Positions 35,590-44,484 of a DNA stretch of 64,000 nt are shown one piece after another; the stretch's first letter is position 1, and the number at the start of each line of letters is the position of its first letter. Made by a program: the position numbers and the translations under genes. The notes under the pieces were generated by a model, which saw only the letters and a list, made by a program, of their open reading frames with translations, was not told where the DNA came from and ran no database searches. The stretch lies in the NCBI RefSeq assembly GCF_029265375.1, contig NZ_JAJUJJ010000015.1, positions 1 through 64,000 of the forward strand, in the 5' to 3' direction. Source of the DNA: Nesterenkonia sp. GTDB taxonomy: Bacteria; Actinomycetota; Actinomycetes; Actinomycetales; Micrococcaceae.

Positions 35590-36768
35590 ATGACATCGAC
35601 GCCTGCTGACTACAAACTCTCCTTCGGCCTGTGGACCGTCGGCTGGACCGCCCGCGACCAGTTCGGCGAGGCCTCACGGCCCGCACTGGAGCCCTGGGAC
35701 TACCTGCCCAAGCTCAAGGAGGCCGGCGCCTCCGGGGTGACATTCCACGACGACGACGTGGCACCCTTCGGCACCGACGACGCCGAGCGGGAGAAGTACT
35801 TCACCAGGTTCAAGGAGACCGCGGAGCAGGTGGGGCTGAAGGTGGAGATGGTCACCACCAACACCTTCTCCCATCCGGTGTTCAAGGACGGCGGGCTGAC
35901 CTCCAACGACCGGTCTGTGCGCCGCTTCGGCCTGCGCAAGCTGCTGCGCAATGTGGACCGGGCCGCAGAGTTCGGCGCGGAGACCTTTGTGATGTGGGGC
36001 GGGCGCGAAGGCTCGGAGTATGACAACGCCAAGGACCTCAACGCCGCCCACGAGCGCTACGCCGAGGGCGTGGACACCGTGGCCGCCTATATCAAGGAGA
36101 AGGGCTACGATCTGCGCATTGCGCTGGAGCCGAAGCCCAATGAGCCGCGCGGCGATATCTTCCTCCCCACCATCGGCCACGCCCTGGCTCTGATCGCGAA
36201 GCTGGACAACGGCGACATCGTGGGCCTGAACCCGGAGACCGGTCACGAGCAGATGGCCGGGCTGAACTTCACCCACGGCATCGCCCAGGCGCTGTGGGCC
36301 GGGAAGCTGTTCCACATCGACCTCAACGGTCAGCGCTCCATCAAGTATGACCAGGACCTGGTGTTCGGCCACGGTGATCTGATCTCCGCGTTCTTCACCA
36401 TCGACCTGCTGGTCAACGGCTTCCCCAACGGCGGGCCGCGCTACGACGGCTGGCTGCACTTCGACTACAAGCCCTCGCGCACCGACTACCTGGACGGCAT
36501 CTGGGACTCTGCCAAGGCCAATGCCGAGATGGTCACCATGCTGGCGGATAAGGCCAAGGCCTACCGCGCCGACCCGGAGGTGCAGGAGGCTTTCGAACAG
36601 TCCGGCATCTTCGAGCTGGCCGAGCCCACGCTGGCGGCCGGCGAGTCGATCAGCGATCTGCTCAATGACCGCAGCGCCTATGAGGACTTCGACCCGGAGA
36701 AGGCCGCGGAGCGGAACTTCGGCTTTGTCCGGCTCAACCAGCTGGCGCTGAAGCACCTGGTGGGCTGA
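35590..36768 (+). CDS. xylA: Xylose isomerase
   Basis: The start [10 protein letters not shown] follows GGAGGAA at a good distance. The 392-residue TIM-barrel has the expected active-site strands: [12 protein letters not shown] (catalytic His), [28 protein letters not shown] (metal ligand Glu), [22 protein letters not shown] (metal Asp) and [11 protein letters not shown]. Length fits class I actinobacterial enzymes. It converts D-xylose to D-xylulose. xylB follows after 156 bp. Confidence 0.96.
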   Translation: MTSTPADYKLSFGLWTVGWTARDQFGEASRPALEPWDYLPKLKEAGASGVTFHDDDVAPFGTDDAEREKYFTRFKETAEQVGLKVEMVTTNTFSHPVFKDGGLTSNDRSVRRFGLRKLLRNVDRAAEFGAETFVMWGGREGSEYDNAKDLNAAHERYAEGVDTVAAYIKEKGYDLRIALEPKPNEPRGDIFLPTIGHALALIAKLDNGDIVGLNPETGHEQMAGLNFTHGIAQALWAGKLFHIDLNGQRSIKYDQDLVFGHGDLISAFFTIDLLVNGFPNGGPRYDGWLHFDYKPSRTDYLDGIWDSAKANAEMVTMLADKAKAYRADPEVQEAFEQSGIFELAEPTLAAGESISDLLNDRSAYEDFDPEKAAERNFGFVRLNQLALKHLVG

Positions 36769-36785
36769 GCGGCTCACCTGGCGAC

Positions 36786-36853
36786 GCGAGCGGCCGATGC
36801 GTGGACCGGGCCAGCGCTGTGGGCGTCGGCGAGGCCTCGCACTGGCCGCTCGC
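36786..36853. repeat. 10-bp inverted repeat between xylA and xylB
   Basis: GCGAGCGGCC (36786-36795) and GGCCGCTCGC (36844-36853) are exact complements with a 48-nt loop. It could partly terminate or protect the xylA transcript ahead of xylB. No T-tract follows. Confidence 0.5.
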
Positions 36854-36924
36854 TGTATGTTGAAGGCATGACCGTTCAGTTCCTGGTGGGAGTCCCCAGC
36901 GCCCGTTCTGCGAAGGAGTAACCC

Positions 36925-38370
36925 GTGGCAACGCTCGTGGCAGGCATCGATTCCTCCACTCAGTCCTGCAAGATCGTCATCCGCGATGCCGAGACCGGCG
37001 AACTGGTCCGTTCCGGCTCGGCGAAGCACCCTGACGGCACTGAGGTGAACCCGCAGGCCTGGTGGGAGGCGTTCCTGCAGGCCGCTGAGGCAGCCGGCGG
37101 CCTGGACGACGTTGCCGCCGCATCAGTCGGGGGCCAGCAGCACGGTCTGGTGGCCCTGGATGCTGAGGGTCAGGTGATCCGCGACGCACTGCTGTGGAAT
37201 GACACCCGCTCGGCCGAGGCGGCGGAGGCGCTGATCGCTGAGCACGGCGGCGCCGAGACCGGCAAGGCGGCCTGGGCGAGGATGGTCGGTTCGGTCCCGG
37301 TGGCCTCGCTGACGGTGACCAAACTGCGGTGGCTGGCCGACGCCGAGCCGGAGAACGCACAGCGCGTGGCCGCCGTCGCCCTCCCCCACGATTGGCTGAC
37401 CTGGAAGATCTCAGGAGCCCAGCGTCTGGAGGATCTGGCCACTGACCGGTCCGAGGTCTCCGGAACCGGCTACTACGACGCCGCGGCCGGCCAGTACCGC
37501 TATGACCTGCTGGCCCAGGCGCTGCGCATCAGCGAAGACCAGGCGCGCCAGATCATCCTGCCGAAGGTGGCCGGCCCCAGTGAGCAGGTCGGCACCGGTG
37601 ATGCGTCCCGGGGCTGGGGCGCGATGATCCTGGGGCCCGGCGCCGGGGACAATGCGACCGCTTCCCTGGGGCTGGGGATGAGCACCGGGGATGTGTCCAT
37701 CTCCATCGGCACCTCCGGTGTGGTCGCGGCGGTGTCTCCGCAGCCGATGCGGGATCCCAGCGGACTGATCGCCGGGTTCGCCTCAGCCACCGGGGAGTTT
37801 CTGCCGCTGGCGGTGACTCTGAATGGTTCGCGCGTGCTCGATGGGGCTGCCCGCATGCTCGGTGTGGACCACACCCAGTTGGCCGAGCTTGCGCTGCAGG
37901 CCGAGCCGGGAGCTCACGGGCTGACTCTGGTGCCGTACCTGGAGGGCGAGCGGACGCCGAACCTTCCGCGGGCCACCGGCTCCTTTGTGGGGCTCTCGCT
38001 GGCATCGATGAACCCGCAGGATGTGGCCCGCGCCGCGGTGGAGGGCCTGCTGTGCGGGCTCGCCGATGGTCTGGAGGCGATGACGGACCTCGGCGTACCG
38101 GTGAACTCCATCCAGCTGATCGGCGGAGCTGCGCGCTCGGCGGCGGTGCAGCAGATCGCCCCGGCGATCTTCGAACGCGATATCCAGGTTCCTGAGCCCG
38201 GGGAGTATGTGGCCGACGGCGCAGCCCGCCAAGCCGCATGGGTGCTCTCCGGGGCCGCGGAGCCGCCGCAGTGGACGGCGTCGTCGGTGACCACCTTCAG
38301 CGCCGAGCCCGCCCGGTTCGTCCGCGAACGCTACGCCGAGCGGCGCCATCTCTTCGCCGAACGGCCCTGA
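36925..38370 (+). CDS. xylB: Xylulokinase
   Basis: The 481-residue FGGY-family kinase starts at GTG after AAGGAG. N-terminal phosphate loop [15 protein letters not shown], the substrate loop [13 protein letters not shown] and [13 protein letters not shown], and the C-terminal FGGY-type [13 protein letters not shown] and [16 protein letters not shown] are all present. It phosphorylates D-xylulose to the pentose phosphate pathway. With xylA it completes xylose use. Confidence 0.94.
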   Translation: MATLVAGIDSSTQSCKIVIRDAETGELVRSGSAKHPDGTEVNPQAWWEAFLQAAEAAGGLDDVAAASVGGQQHGLVALDAEGQVIRDALLWNDTRSAEAAEALIAEHGGAETGKAAWARMVGSVPVASLTVTKLRWLADAEPENAQRVAAVALPHDWLTWKISGAQRLEDLATDRSEVSGTGYYDAAAGQYRYDLLAQALRISEDQARQIILPKVAGPSEQVGTGDASRGWGAMILGPGAGDNATASLGLGMSTGDVSISIGTSGVVAAVSPQPMRDPSGLIAGFASATGEFLPLAVTLNGSRVLDGAARMLGVDHTQLAELALQAEPGAHGLTLVPYLEGERTPNLPRATGSFVGLSLASMNPQDVARAAVEGLLCGLADGLEAMTDLGVPVNSIQLIGGAARSAAVQQIAPAIFERDIQVPEPGEYVADGAARQAAWVLSGAAEPPQWTASSVTTFSAEPARFVRERYAERRHLFAERP

Positions 38371-38427
38371 AGCGAACCCTCTGCCGCTGCCAGCAGGTCC
38401 GCCCCAGCTGAGCAGCCTTCGCTGGTC

Positions 38428-38814
38428 CTAAACCCGGGCGTCACGTACCCACGGCAGTCCGAGGCTCAGCAGCGTCCGGTCTGAGGTGAGCAGGTCGAGG
38501 TTCTCCGCCTGGGCCTGCGCGAGGATCATCCGGTCAAAGGGATCATGCCGGGCAAGATCTGGGAAGTGCCGCATGGCCGCAATGTGGGCAGAACCGAGTG
38601 GGAGCTCCTCCAGCCCCGACCGGGGGAAGACGTCCGGAAAGTGCTCACCCCCGGGGAGACTGAGCTTACCGAGCATGTGCTTGATCTGAATCTCGGCGAT
38701 CGACACTCCGGAGAAGAAGGCGGTCCCGGCCTGGGTGATGTGCTCTCGCGCCTGGGCACCTAGATGAGAGCTGTCCGCATAGACCCAGAGCAGGGCATTT
38801 GTGTCCAGCAGCAT
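38428..38814 (-). CDS. PIN-domain toxin (VapC-like)
   Basis: The roughly 128-residue PIN RNase opens MLLDTNALLW with the first catalytic Asp, has GVSIAEIQIKHMLGKL (Glu) and HDPFDRMILAQAQ (Asp pair), and ends DLLTSDRTLLSLGLPWV. The order fits type II toxins that cut RNA. The initiating ATG can be 38817 or 38814, overlapping or touching the antitoxin stop at 38814-38816. It is paired with the upstream Phd-like antitoxin. Confidence 0.88.
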   Translation of the reverse strand: MLLDTNALLWVYADSSHLGAQAREHITQAGTAFFSGVSIAEIQIKHMLGKLSLPGGEHFPDVFPRSGLEELPLGSAHIAAMRHFPDLARHDPFDRMILAQAQAENLDLLTSDRTLLSLGLPWVRDARV

Positions 38815-39056
38815 CAAGGATTCTGCCCGTAGAACATGGCGTTGATCTCCTCATCCGGCCCGTCGAACACCTCGGGGTCTGGGAGCTGCTCCCCCCTGCC
38901 CAGGCCGAAGACCACCTGCTTGTCCTGATGAGGCACCAGATCAGCCACCGGAACACCGGCGCGGGCAATTGTCACCTTCTGACCTGCGACTACCTTCTCC
39001 ACTAGGGACGAGAGCTGCGATTTGGCCTCGTGCATGTTCACCTGGATACCCACCAT
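38814..39056 (-). CDS. Phd/YefM-type antitoxin
   Basis: The 80-residue protein has the Phd N-terminal DNA-binding pattern IQVNMHEAKSQLSSLVEKV followed by GQKVTIARAGVPVADLVP, then a variable acidic C-terminus (FDGPDEEINAMFYG) that would wrap the toxin. Its stop overlaps the toxin start. The ATG coincides with the predicted transcription start (leaderless). Confidence 0.88.
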   Translation of the reverse strand: MVGIQVNMHEAKSQLSSLVEKVVAGQKVTIARAGVPVADLVPHQDKQVVFGLGRGEQLPDPEVFDGPDEEINAMFYGQNP

Positions 39057-39062
39057 ACATCC

Positions 39063-39091
39063 ATCTTAGCTAAGTCGGGCTAATGATGTAA
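39063..39091 (-). promoter_or_regulatory. Antitoxin promoter with palindromic operator
   Basis: On the minus strand TTACAT (39086-39091) and TAAGAT (39063-39068) are 17 bp apart. The 10-bp palindrome CTTAGCTAAG (39065-39074) overlaps the -10, and a second TTAGC lies 13 bp upstream; both suit autorepression by the antitoxin. The expected start is about 7 bp downstream, at the ATG at 39056. Confidence 0.65.
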
Positions 39092-39096
39092 CCGGG

Positions 39097-39840
39097 TCAG
39101 GCCTTCCAGGTCTGCAGGCGCCCGCACATCCCGTAGAGGCGGGGGCCGGGCTTGGGCTCGCCGCGAATGACGGAGGCCTCCCCCAGGTGGTGGCCGTCGC
39201 CTCCGGAGAGTGCGGCCAGCTGCTGCTGAACGCGGCGGGTCTCGGAGGCCACATTGGCCTCGAAGATCTCCTTCCAGCGCTCAGTCTTGAGCTGCACCAG
39301 GTTCACCGCGTGGCGGTGCAGCCGGCCCAGGGCCTCCTGAACGCCGTCGGACTCGATGGCGCTGAACAGCTGCTGGTAGCCCTGGAGGGCCAGGTCCCGG
39401 CGGGCGCGGGCGGCCTCGGCCTTGGCGTCCTCATCCTCCGGCAGAGCCACCGCAGCGGCGTACTTGTCCGGGTCGGCCAGGATCTCCTCCGGGAAGGTCA
39501 GCACCGCGTCCCCGGCCTCGGGCAGCCCGGCATTGGACATCACCACTGCCAGCTCCAGTCCGGAGTGGTTGACCAGGCGGTGCACCGTGCCGGGGGTGAA
39601 CCACAGCAGCGAACCGGGCTTCAGCTCATCGCGGGCGGGCCCGTCGGAGCTGACAGTGTGCACCTCACCCTCTCCGGCGGTGACCACGTAGGCCTCGGTG
39701 GAGAGGGTGTGCAGGTGGGGGGAGCCGCCGTGGAATCCGTCAGCGGCCTCCCAGTCGTAGACGCAGAGGTGGCTAACCGATGTGCCGCCGGGGAATCCCG
39801 GCAGCGCCCGGCTCACCGGTGAAGTGGGCTGTGCACTCAC
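39097..39840 (-). CDS. Cupin-domain protein
   Basis: The start is a GTG that overlaps the stop of the DUF6807 gene (GTGA), giving 247 residues; the longer open frame to 40008 is the opposite strand of that gene. The cupin barrel holds HLCVYDWEAADGFHGGSPHLH and TLSTEAYVVTAGEGEVH (metal-type His/Glu), and GSLLWFTPGTVHRLVNHS. The C-terminal half is helical (ALQGYQQLFSAIESDGVQEAL). It may be an isomerase or sugar-binding protein of the same pathway. Last gene of the minus arm. Confidence 0.8.
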   Translation of the reverse strand: MSAQPTSPVSRALPGFPGGTSVSHLCVYDWEAADGFHGGSPHLHTLSTEAYVVTAGEGEVHTVSSDGPARDELKPGSLLWFTPGTVHRLVNHSGLELAVVMSNAGLPEAGDAVLTFPEEILADPDKYAAAVALPEDEDAKAEAARARRDLALQGYQQLFSAIESDGVQEALGRLHRHAVNLVQLKTERWKEIFEANVASETRRVQQQLAALSGGDGHHLGEASVIRGEPKPGPRLYGMCGRLQTWKA

Positions 39841-40763
39841 AGTGCGTACTCCTTCGCCGTCGCGGTCAGTTCGTCTCCCTCCAACTGCCGGGCGACGAAC
39901 ACGAAGCGGTGGTTGAGGTTCAGCGTACCCTCGTGCGGCAGGTGAATCTCCTGGTCGAAGGCCGGGGAGGGGCTGGCGACGGCGAAGATGCCGGTGCGGG
40001 TGAACCACTTCACCGGGGGCACCTCGGTGTCCGGCGAGGCGGAGGTGCCGGAGTAGACCAGCACGGTGCCTCCGCCGTCGAGGTCATCGTGGGCCGAGGA
40101 GAACGCGACCCATTCGGACTCGGTGCCCATAATCTCGGCCTCATCGCTCAGCCCGGTGGCTGAGGTGATCGCGCAGCCGTTCCATGCCCGGGGGCCGCGC
40201 CAGAACCACCCGGTGTAGCCGGCGTTGGGGCGCCCGGCGGTGGTGGGGCTGCCCAGGTCGATGGTGCTGCCGCGCACGTTGGTGATGGAGGTGGTCAGGT
40301 CCACCGCCCAGACTCCGCGGTGGAGGTCCAGGGAGTGGATCCGCTGGATGCGGTGCTCATCGATCCAGTGCTCCCCGGCCGCGGTGATCCACTGCAGGTC
40401 CTCATCCAGGACGACGTCGTCGCCGCCGGTGGGTTCGGAGCGGAAGCGCAGGTGCTTCATGGTGCCCAGGTTGTCCTTGTCCACGTACCACTGGGTCTCT
40501 TTGTCGAAGCTGCCTCCGCCCCAGAAGTTCTGGTCGTCGACGTGGGACCAGGTGAACTGCAGGCCGGTGTGCCACCGGTGGTCCCAGGGACGGCGGATGG
40601 AGGCTTCGCCGCCGTCGGTGAACCTCAGCGGGTAGAGATAGGGCTTGGGCGCCTCATCCTGCGGAGAGTTGGGGTCTGTCTCATAGCGGGCGATCTCCAC
40701 CTCACCGGCGCGCACGCCGATGGTGGCGCCGCCGTCGTGGTGCTCAACCTCGAAGCTGGTCAC
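39837..40763 (-). CDS. DUF6807/PmoA-like protein
   Basis: The 308-residue protein starts with a GTG that overlaps the oxidoreductase stop (GTGA). Its features, YLYPLRFTDGGEASIRRPWD, HHTGL-like RWHTGLQFTWSHV, NFWGGGSF and GRPNAGYTGWFWRGPRAW, match the DUF6807 family, which accompanies sugar oxidoreductases in actinobacterial catabolic operons. It has no signal peptide and looks like a beta-sandwich. Biochemical role is unknown. Confidence 0.8.
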   Translation of the reverse strand: MTSFEVEHHDGGATIGVRAGEVEIARYETDPNSPQDEAPKPYLYPLRFTDGGEASIRRPWDHRWHTGLQFTWSHVDDQNFWGGGSFDKETQWYVDKDNLGTMKHLRFRSEPTGGDDVVLDEDLQWITAAGEHWIDEHRIQRIHSLDLHRGVWAVDLTTSITNVRGSTIDLGSPTTAGRPNAGYTGWFWRGPRAWNGCAITSATGLSDEAEIMGTESEWVAFSSAHDDLDGGGTVLVYSGTSASPDTEVPPVKWFTRTGIFAVASPSPAFDQEIHLPHEGTLNLNHRFVFVARQLEGDELTATAKEYAL

Positions 40764-41857
40764 TGGGGTCCTCCGTAGACGTAGTTCTCATCATGCATGC
40801 CGGTGTAGTAGATGCCGTCCTTGGTCAGCTCGCTGCGGCGCACCCGCTGGCCGGTCTCGGCCGACTGGTAGAGAGCGGCGATGAACTCCAGAGTGCGCCG
40901 GCCGTCGTGCCCGGAGGCGCGCGGGCGGACCCCGGACTCCATGGCGTCGAGCAGCTCAGCCAGCTGCTGCTTATGCGAGCTGGGGATGTTCTCCTGCGGG
41001 GCCCACGACTCCACTGCGGCGGTGTCCTCGGCCCGGTGGGGGGCCGGCGTCCACCGCCAGGAGGAGTTGTCATAGCCGTAGAGGTGCTCCACCTCCACGG
41101 TGGCGTCCTGGAAGTCGAAGCGCAGGTAACTGGTCTCCCGCGGGGAGAGAACCGAGTTGACGATGGAGGCCATCGCGCCGGATTCGAACTTCACCACCGC
41201 GAAGGAGACGTCCTCGGTCTCGATGTTCCGGTCCAGGGTGTCGGCCATAGCGGTGACCTCGGTCCAGTCGCCGAGCACCTCGAAGAGCAGGTCCATCTGG
41301 TGGATGCCGTGGCCCATGGCCGGCCCGCCGCCCTCGGTGGCCCACTTACCGCGCCAGGGGACGTCGTAGTAGGCGTGGGGCCGGTACCAGAGGGTGTTGC
41401 ACAGCGCCACCAGCGGCTTGCCGAGGCTGCCTTCGGCCACATGCTTCTTCAGCGCAGTCGCTCCGGAGCCGAAGCGGTGCTGGAACACATAGCTGGCATA
41501 GGGGCCGCCCTCACGCTCATAGGCCTCCACCTCGTCATAGTCGGAGAGGGTGAGCATCGGCGGCTTCTCGCACCAGACCCACGCGCCGGCCTGCAGGCCC
41601 TTGATCACGGCCTCCTTATGCGCCGAAGGGGGCGTGCACACAATGAGCAGATCCGGCTTCTCCGCCTCCAGCAGCTGGTCCACGTCGGTGTGCCGCCCGG
41701 GGATGTTCCACTCCTCGGCGACCTTGACCACGGCCTCTTCGTTGATATCGGCGATGGCAGCCACCTCCACGCGGTCCTGGTGCGCCTTCAGCGTGGGCAG
41801 ATGTGCAATGGTGGCAATTCCGCCGGCTCCGATGATGCCGGCCCTGATTTTGGACAT
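40760..41857 (-). CDS. Gfo/Idh/MocA-family oxidoreductase 1
   Basis: The 365-residue NAD(P)-dependent enzyme has the Rossmann start GIIGAGGIATIAHLPTLKAH, VCTPPSAHKEAVIKGLQAG and the catalytic-type EKP motif (WCEKPPML). The C-terminal beta sheet domain includes HGIHQMDLLFEVLGDW. It likely oxidises a sugar or its derivative to a keto form. First gene of the minus arm; a LacI-type operator lies 44 bp upstream. Confidence 0.9.
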   Translation of the reverse strand: MSKIRAGIIGAGGIATIAHLPTLKAHQDRVEVAAIADINEEAVVKVAEEWNIPGRHTDVDQLLEAEKPDLLIVCTPPSAHKEAVIKGLQAGAWVWCEKPPMLTLSDYDEVEAYEREGGPYASYVFQHRFGSGATALKKHVAEGSLGKPLVALCNTLWYRPHAYYDVPWRGKWATEGGGPAMGHGIHQMDLLFEVLGDWTEVTAMADTLDRNIETEDVSFAVVKFESGAMASIVNSVLSPRETSYLRFDFQDATVEVEHLYGYDNSSWRWTPAPHRAEDTAAVESWAPQENIPSSHKQQLAELLDAMESGVRPRASGHDGRRTLEFIAALYQSAETGQRVRRSELTKDGIYYTGMHDENYVYGGPQ

Positions 41858-41900
41858 ATGACAGACTCCTTAGACGCCGTGATCCGCTTCACAGCCTAAA

Positions 41901-41914
41901 GGAAAACGTTTACC
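41901..41914. promoter_or_regulatory. LacI-type operator 1
   Basis: GGAAAACGTTTACC (reverse GGTAAACGTTTTCC) has the central AACGTT dyad typical of LacI-family operators. It sits between the divergent oxidoreductase and LacI genes and differs at one position from the site at 43179-43192. Confidence 0.85.
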
Positions 41915-41998
41915 CTATGCAATGACCACCTTATGCCACCCGGCGGCCGGCGTGAGCGCCTGCCGAATCCGACGCCGAAACGACCTGCAGGAGCCGCT

Positions 41999-43027
41999 AT
42001 GCCGCACAGCACCCACGTGACCCTGGCCCAGGTGGCCGCGGCCGCTGGAGTCTCCATCGCCACCGCATCCCGAGCCATCAACGGCAGTACCCGCAAAGTC
42101 AGCGAGGATATCCGCCAGCGGGTGGCGCAGACCGCCGAAGAGCTCGGCTACCTGCCGAACCTCTCCGCCCAGACGGTGGTCAAGGGGGCCGCCCCGGTGG
42201 TGGCGGTGCTGGTCAGCGATATCGCCGACCCGTACTTCAGCTCCATCAGCGCCGGGGTGATGGCCGGGGCCCGGGAGGCTGGGCTGATGGTCACCATGGC
42301 CACCTCGGAGCGCCGCAGCGAGGATGAGCTGGAGATGATCCGCACCTTCCGCGCCCAGCGGCCGCGGGCGATCATTGTGGTCGGCTCCCGGCAGGAGCCC
42401 GATGAGCGGACCGCCGAGATTGAGAACCAGCTGCAGACCTACCGGGACTCCGGCGGCCACGTGGTGCTCATCTCCCAGGGCCCCTCCCCTTTCGACCTGG
42501 TGGAGATCCAGAACTACGACGGCGCCAAGCAGCTGGCTCATGCGCTGGTGGACCGCGGCGGGCGCAGCTTCGGCATCGCTGCCGGCCGGCGGAGCCTGCG
42601 CACCAACGTGGACCGGATCGCCGGGTTCACCGACGGGCTGGCCGAGCGCGGTCTGAGTCTGGCCGACGGCGCGATCGCCGAGGCGCCGTTCACCCGCGAC
42701 GGCGGCTTCACCGCCATGACCGAGCTGCTGGGCCGCCGCGAGGAGCTTCAGCTGGACACCGTCTTCGCCACCAGCGACCTGATGGCCTTCGGGGCCGCCA
42801 CCGCTATGCGCTCAGCCGGTGTGATCCCGGGGCAGGACATCTCCCTGGCGGGATTCGACAACATTGCCCTGGCCGAGGACGTCACCCCGGCGCTGACCAC
42901 CGTGGACGTCCCCCTCGAAGAGGCCGGCTACCGCGCGGTGAAGCTGGCTTTGGCCGAGGATCCCGCACCCGAGAGCCTCCAGCTGGGAACCTCGGTCATC
43001 CTGCGCGGTTCCACTCCGCAGCGCTGA
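41999..43027 (+). CDS. LacI-family transcriptional regulator
   Basis: The start MPHSTHVTLAQVAA follows CAGGAG; the open frame to 41933 lacks a site. The 342-residue protein has the LacI headpiece (VTLAQVAAAAGVSIATASRAI with hinge region RQRVAQTAEELGYLPNLSA) and a periplasmic-binding-like sensor domain (VLVSDIADPYFSSISAGVM, VFATSDLMAFGAATAMR). It probably represses both arms of the surrounding sugar cluster and itself, through the operators at 41901-41914 and 43179-43192. Confidence 0.93.
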   Translation: MPHSTHVTLAQVAAAAGVSIATASRAINGSTRKVSEDIRQRVAQTAEELGYLPNLSAQTVVKGAAPVVAVLVSDIADPYFSSISAGVMAGAREAGLMVTMATSERRSEDELEMIRTFRAQRPRAIIVVGSRQEPDERTAEIENQLQTYRDSGGHVVLISQGPSPFDLVEIQNYDGAKQLAHALVDRGGRSFGIAAGRRSLRTNVDRIAGFTDGLAERGLSLADGAIAEAPFTRDGGFTAMTELLGRREELQLDTVFATSDLMAFGAATAMRSAGVIPGQDISLAGFDNIALAEDVTPALTTVDVPLEEAGYRAVKLALAEDPAPESLQLGTSVILRGSTPQR

Positions 43028-43178
43028 GCTGCGCGCCTGCGCCGACCTTGGCGGCGCCGACCGTCCTGGGTCTGCGCCGCGCGGCCCTCTCGCCCCCGGC
43101 AGGCCCAGCCGCCCGCCGTCTTGTGACCCTTCACTCCCCCGACCCCCGTTGCTCCGCATGACGGTCTGCACTTGCGCC

Positions 43179-43192
43179 GGTAAACGCTTTCC
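43179..43192. promoter_or_regulatory. LacI-type operator 2
   Basis: GGTAAACGCTTTCC matches operator 1 in 13 of 14 positions when that is read on the opposite strand. It lies 105 bp before the plus-arm oxidoreductase gene. Confidence 0.85.
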
Positions 43193-43296
43193 CATACGCT
43201 GTGACTCACGTCACCGATGACTTGCCGGCCGCTGCCGGCCTGACCTGAGAACGCATTCACCACGTATTCACGCGCTGAAGCAGAACGGATGGGGAC

Positions 43297-44484
43297 ATGA
43301 CCGCAGAACCCCTTGGCATCATCGTCAACGGCGCCACCGGGCGCATGGGCTACCGTCAGCACCTAGTGCGCTCCCTGCTGGCCCTGCGCGACGAGGGCGG
43401 GGTGCCGCTGCCCGATGGCAGCCGCCGCCCCATCGAGCTGCTGCTGGTGGGCCGCAACGCGGAGAAGCTCGCCGAAGTCTCAGCCGCCCACGGCATCGAG
43501 CGCTGGACCACCGACCTGGACGAGGCCCTGGCTACCGAGGGCTTCCCCATCTACTTTGATGCACTGATCACCCAGCTGCGCGTACCGGCCATCCGCAAGG
43601 CCATCGCAGCCGGCAAGCACATCTACACCGAGAAGCCCACCGCCGAGTCCTATGCGGAGGCGCTGGCACTGGCCGAGGAGGCCGAGGCCGCCGGCATCCA
43701 CAACGGGGTGGTGCACGACAAGCTCTACCTGCCCGGACTGCTGAAGCTGCGCCGTCTGATCGACTCCGGCTTCTTCGGCGAGATCCTCTCGGTCCGCGGC
43801 GAGTTCGGCTACTGGGTCTTCGAAGGCGACTGGCAGCCTGCCCAGCGGCCCAGCTGGAACTACCGAAGCGAGGACGGCGGCGGCATTGTGGTGGACATGT
43901 TCCCGCACTGGAACTACGTCATCGAGAACCTCTTCGGTCAGATCGAAACCGTCTACACCACCACCCGCACCCATATTCCGCAGCGAGTCGATGAGTCGGG
44001 CAAGACCTACACCGCCACCGCCGACGACGCCGCCTACGCGATCTTCGAGCTGCAGGACGGCCCGCTGGTGCAGTTCAACTCCTCCTGGACCACTCGGGTG
44101 AACCGCGATGAGCTGGTGGAGCTGCATGTGGACGGAACCCGCGGCTCCGCCGTCGTCGGCCTGTTCTCCGCCAAGATCCAGGAGCGCAACGCCACCCCGA
44201 AGCCGGTGTGGAACCCGGATATCCCCGATCCCATCGACTACTCCGCCACCTGGCAGCCGGTTCCGCAGAACGAGGAGCCGGAGAACGGCTTCAAACTCCA
44301 GTGGGTGGAGTTCCTGCGCTCGGTACTCGGCGCCGGGGAGCACCGCTTCGACTTCCGCTCCGGAGCCGCCGGCATGCTGCTGGCCGAGGCCGCGCTGGCC
44401 TCCCACGAGCAGGGCCGCCGCGTCACGCTGACTGAGCACGCCCAGGCGCTCTCCGCCGGCGCGGGGAAGGAGGCCGGAGCATGA
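43297..44484 (+). CDS. Gfo/Idh/MocA-family oxidoreductase 2
   Basis: The 395-residue protein begins PLGIIVNGATGRMGYRQHL, a Rossmann loop of GxTGxxG type, and has IYTEKPTAESYAEALALAEE (the EKP motif) and YLPGLLKLRRLIDSGFFGEI. GGGIVVDMFPHWNYVIENLFG is the substrate-side segment. It is clearly divergent from oxidoreductase 1, so the two probably act at different steps. First gene of the plus arm, overlapping the next by ATGA. Confidence 0.9.
   Translation: MTAEPLGIIVNGATGRMGYRQHLVRSLLALRDEGGVPLPDGSRRPIELLLVGRNAEKLAEVSAAHGIERWTTDLDEALATEGFPIYFDALITQLRVPAIRKAIAAGKHIYTEKPTAESYAEALALAEEAEAAGIHNGVVHDKLYLPGLLKLRRLIDSGFFGEILSVRGEFGYWVFEGDWQPAQRPSWNYRSEDGGGIVVDMFPHWNYVIENLFGQIETVYTTTRTHIPQRVDESGKTYTATADDAAYAIFELQDGPLVQFNSSWTTRVNRDELVELHVDGTRGSAVVGLFSAKIQERNATPKPVWNPDIPDPIDYSATWQPVPQNEEPENGFKLQWVEFLRSVLGAGEHRFDFRSGAAGMLLAEAALASHEQGRRVTLTEHAQALSAGAGKEAGA

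Noticed and set aside
39841-40008. Longer N-terminus for the cupin protein
   Set aside because: It overlaps the DUF6807 gene in another frame and is low-complexity. The GTG at 39840 gives a GTGA overlap as seen elsewhere in this cluster.
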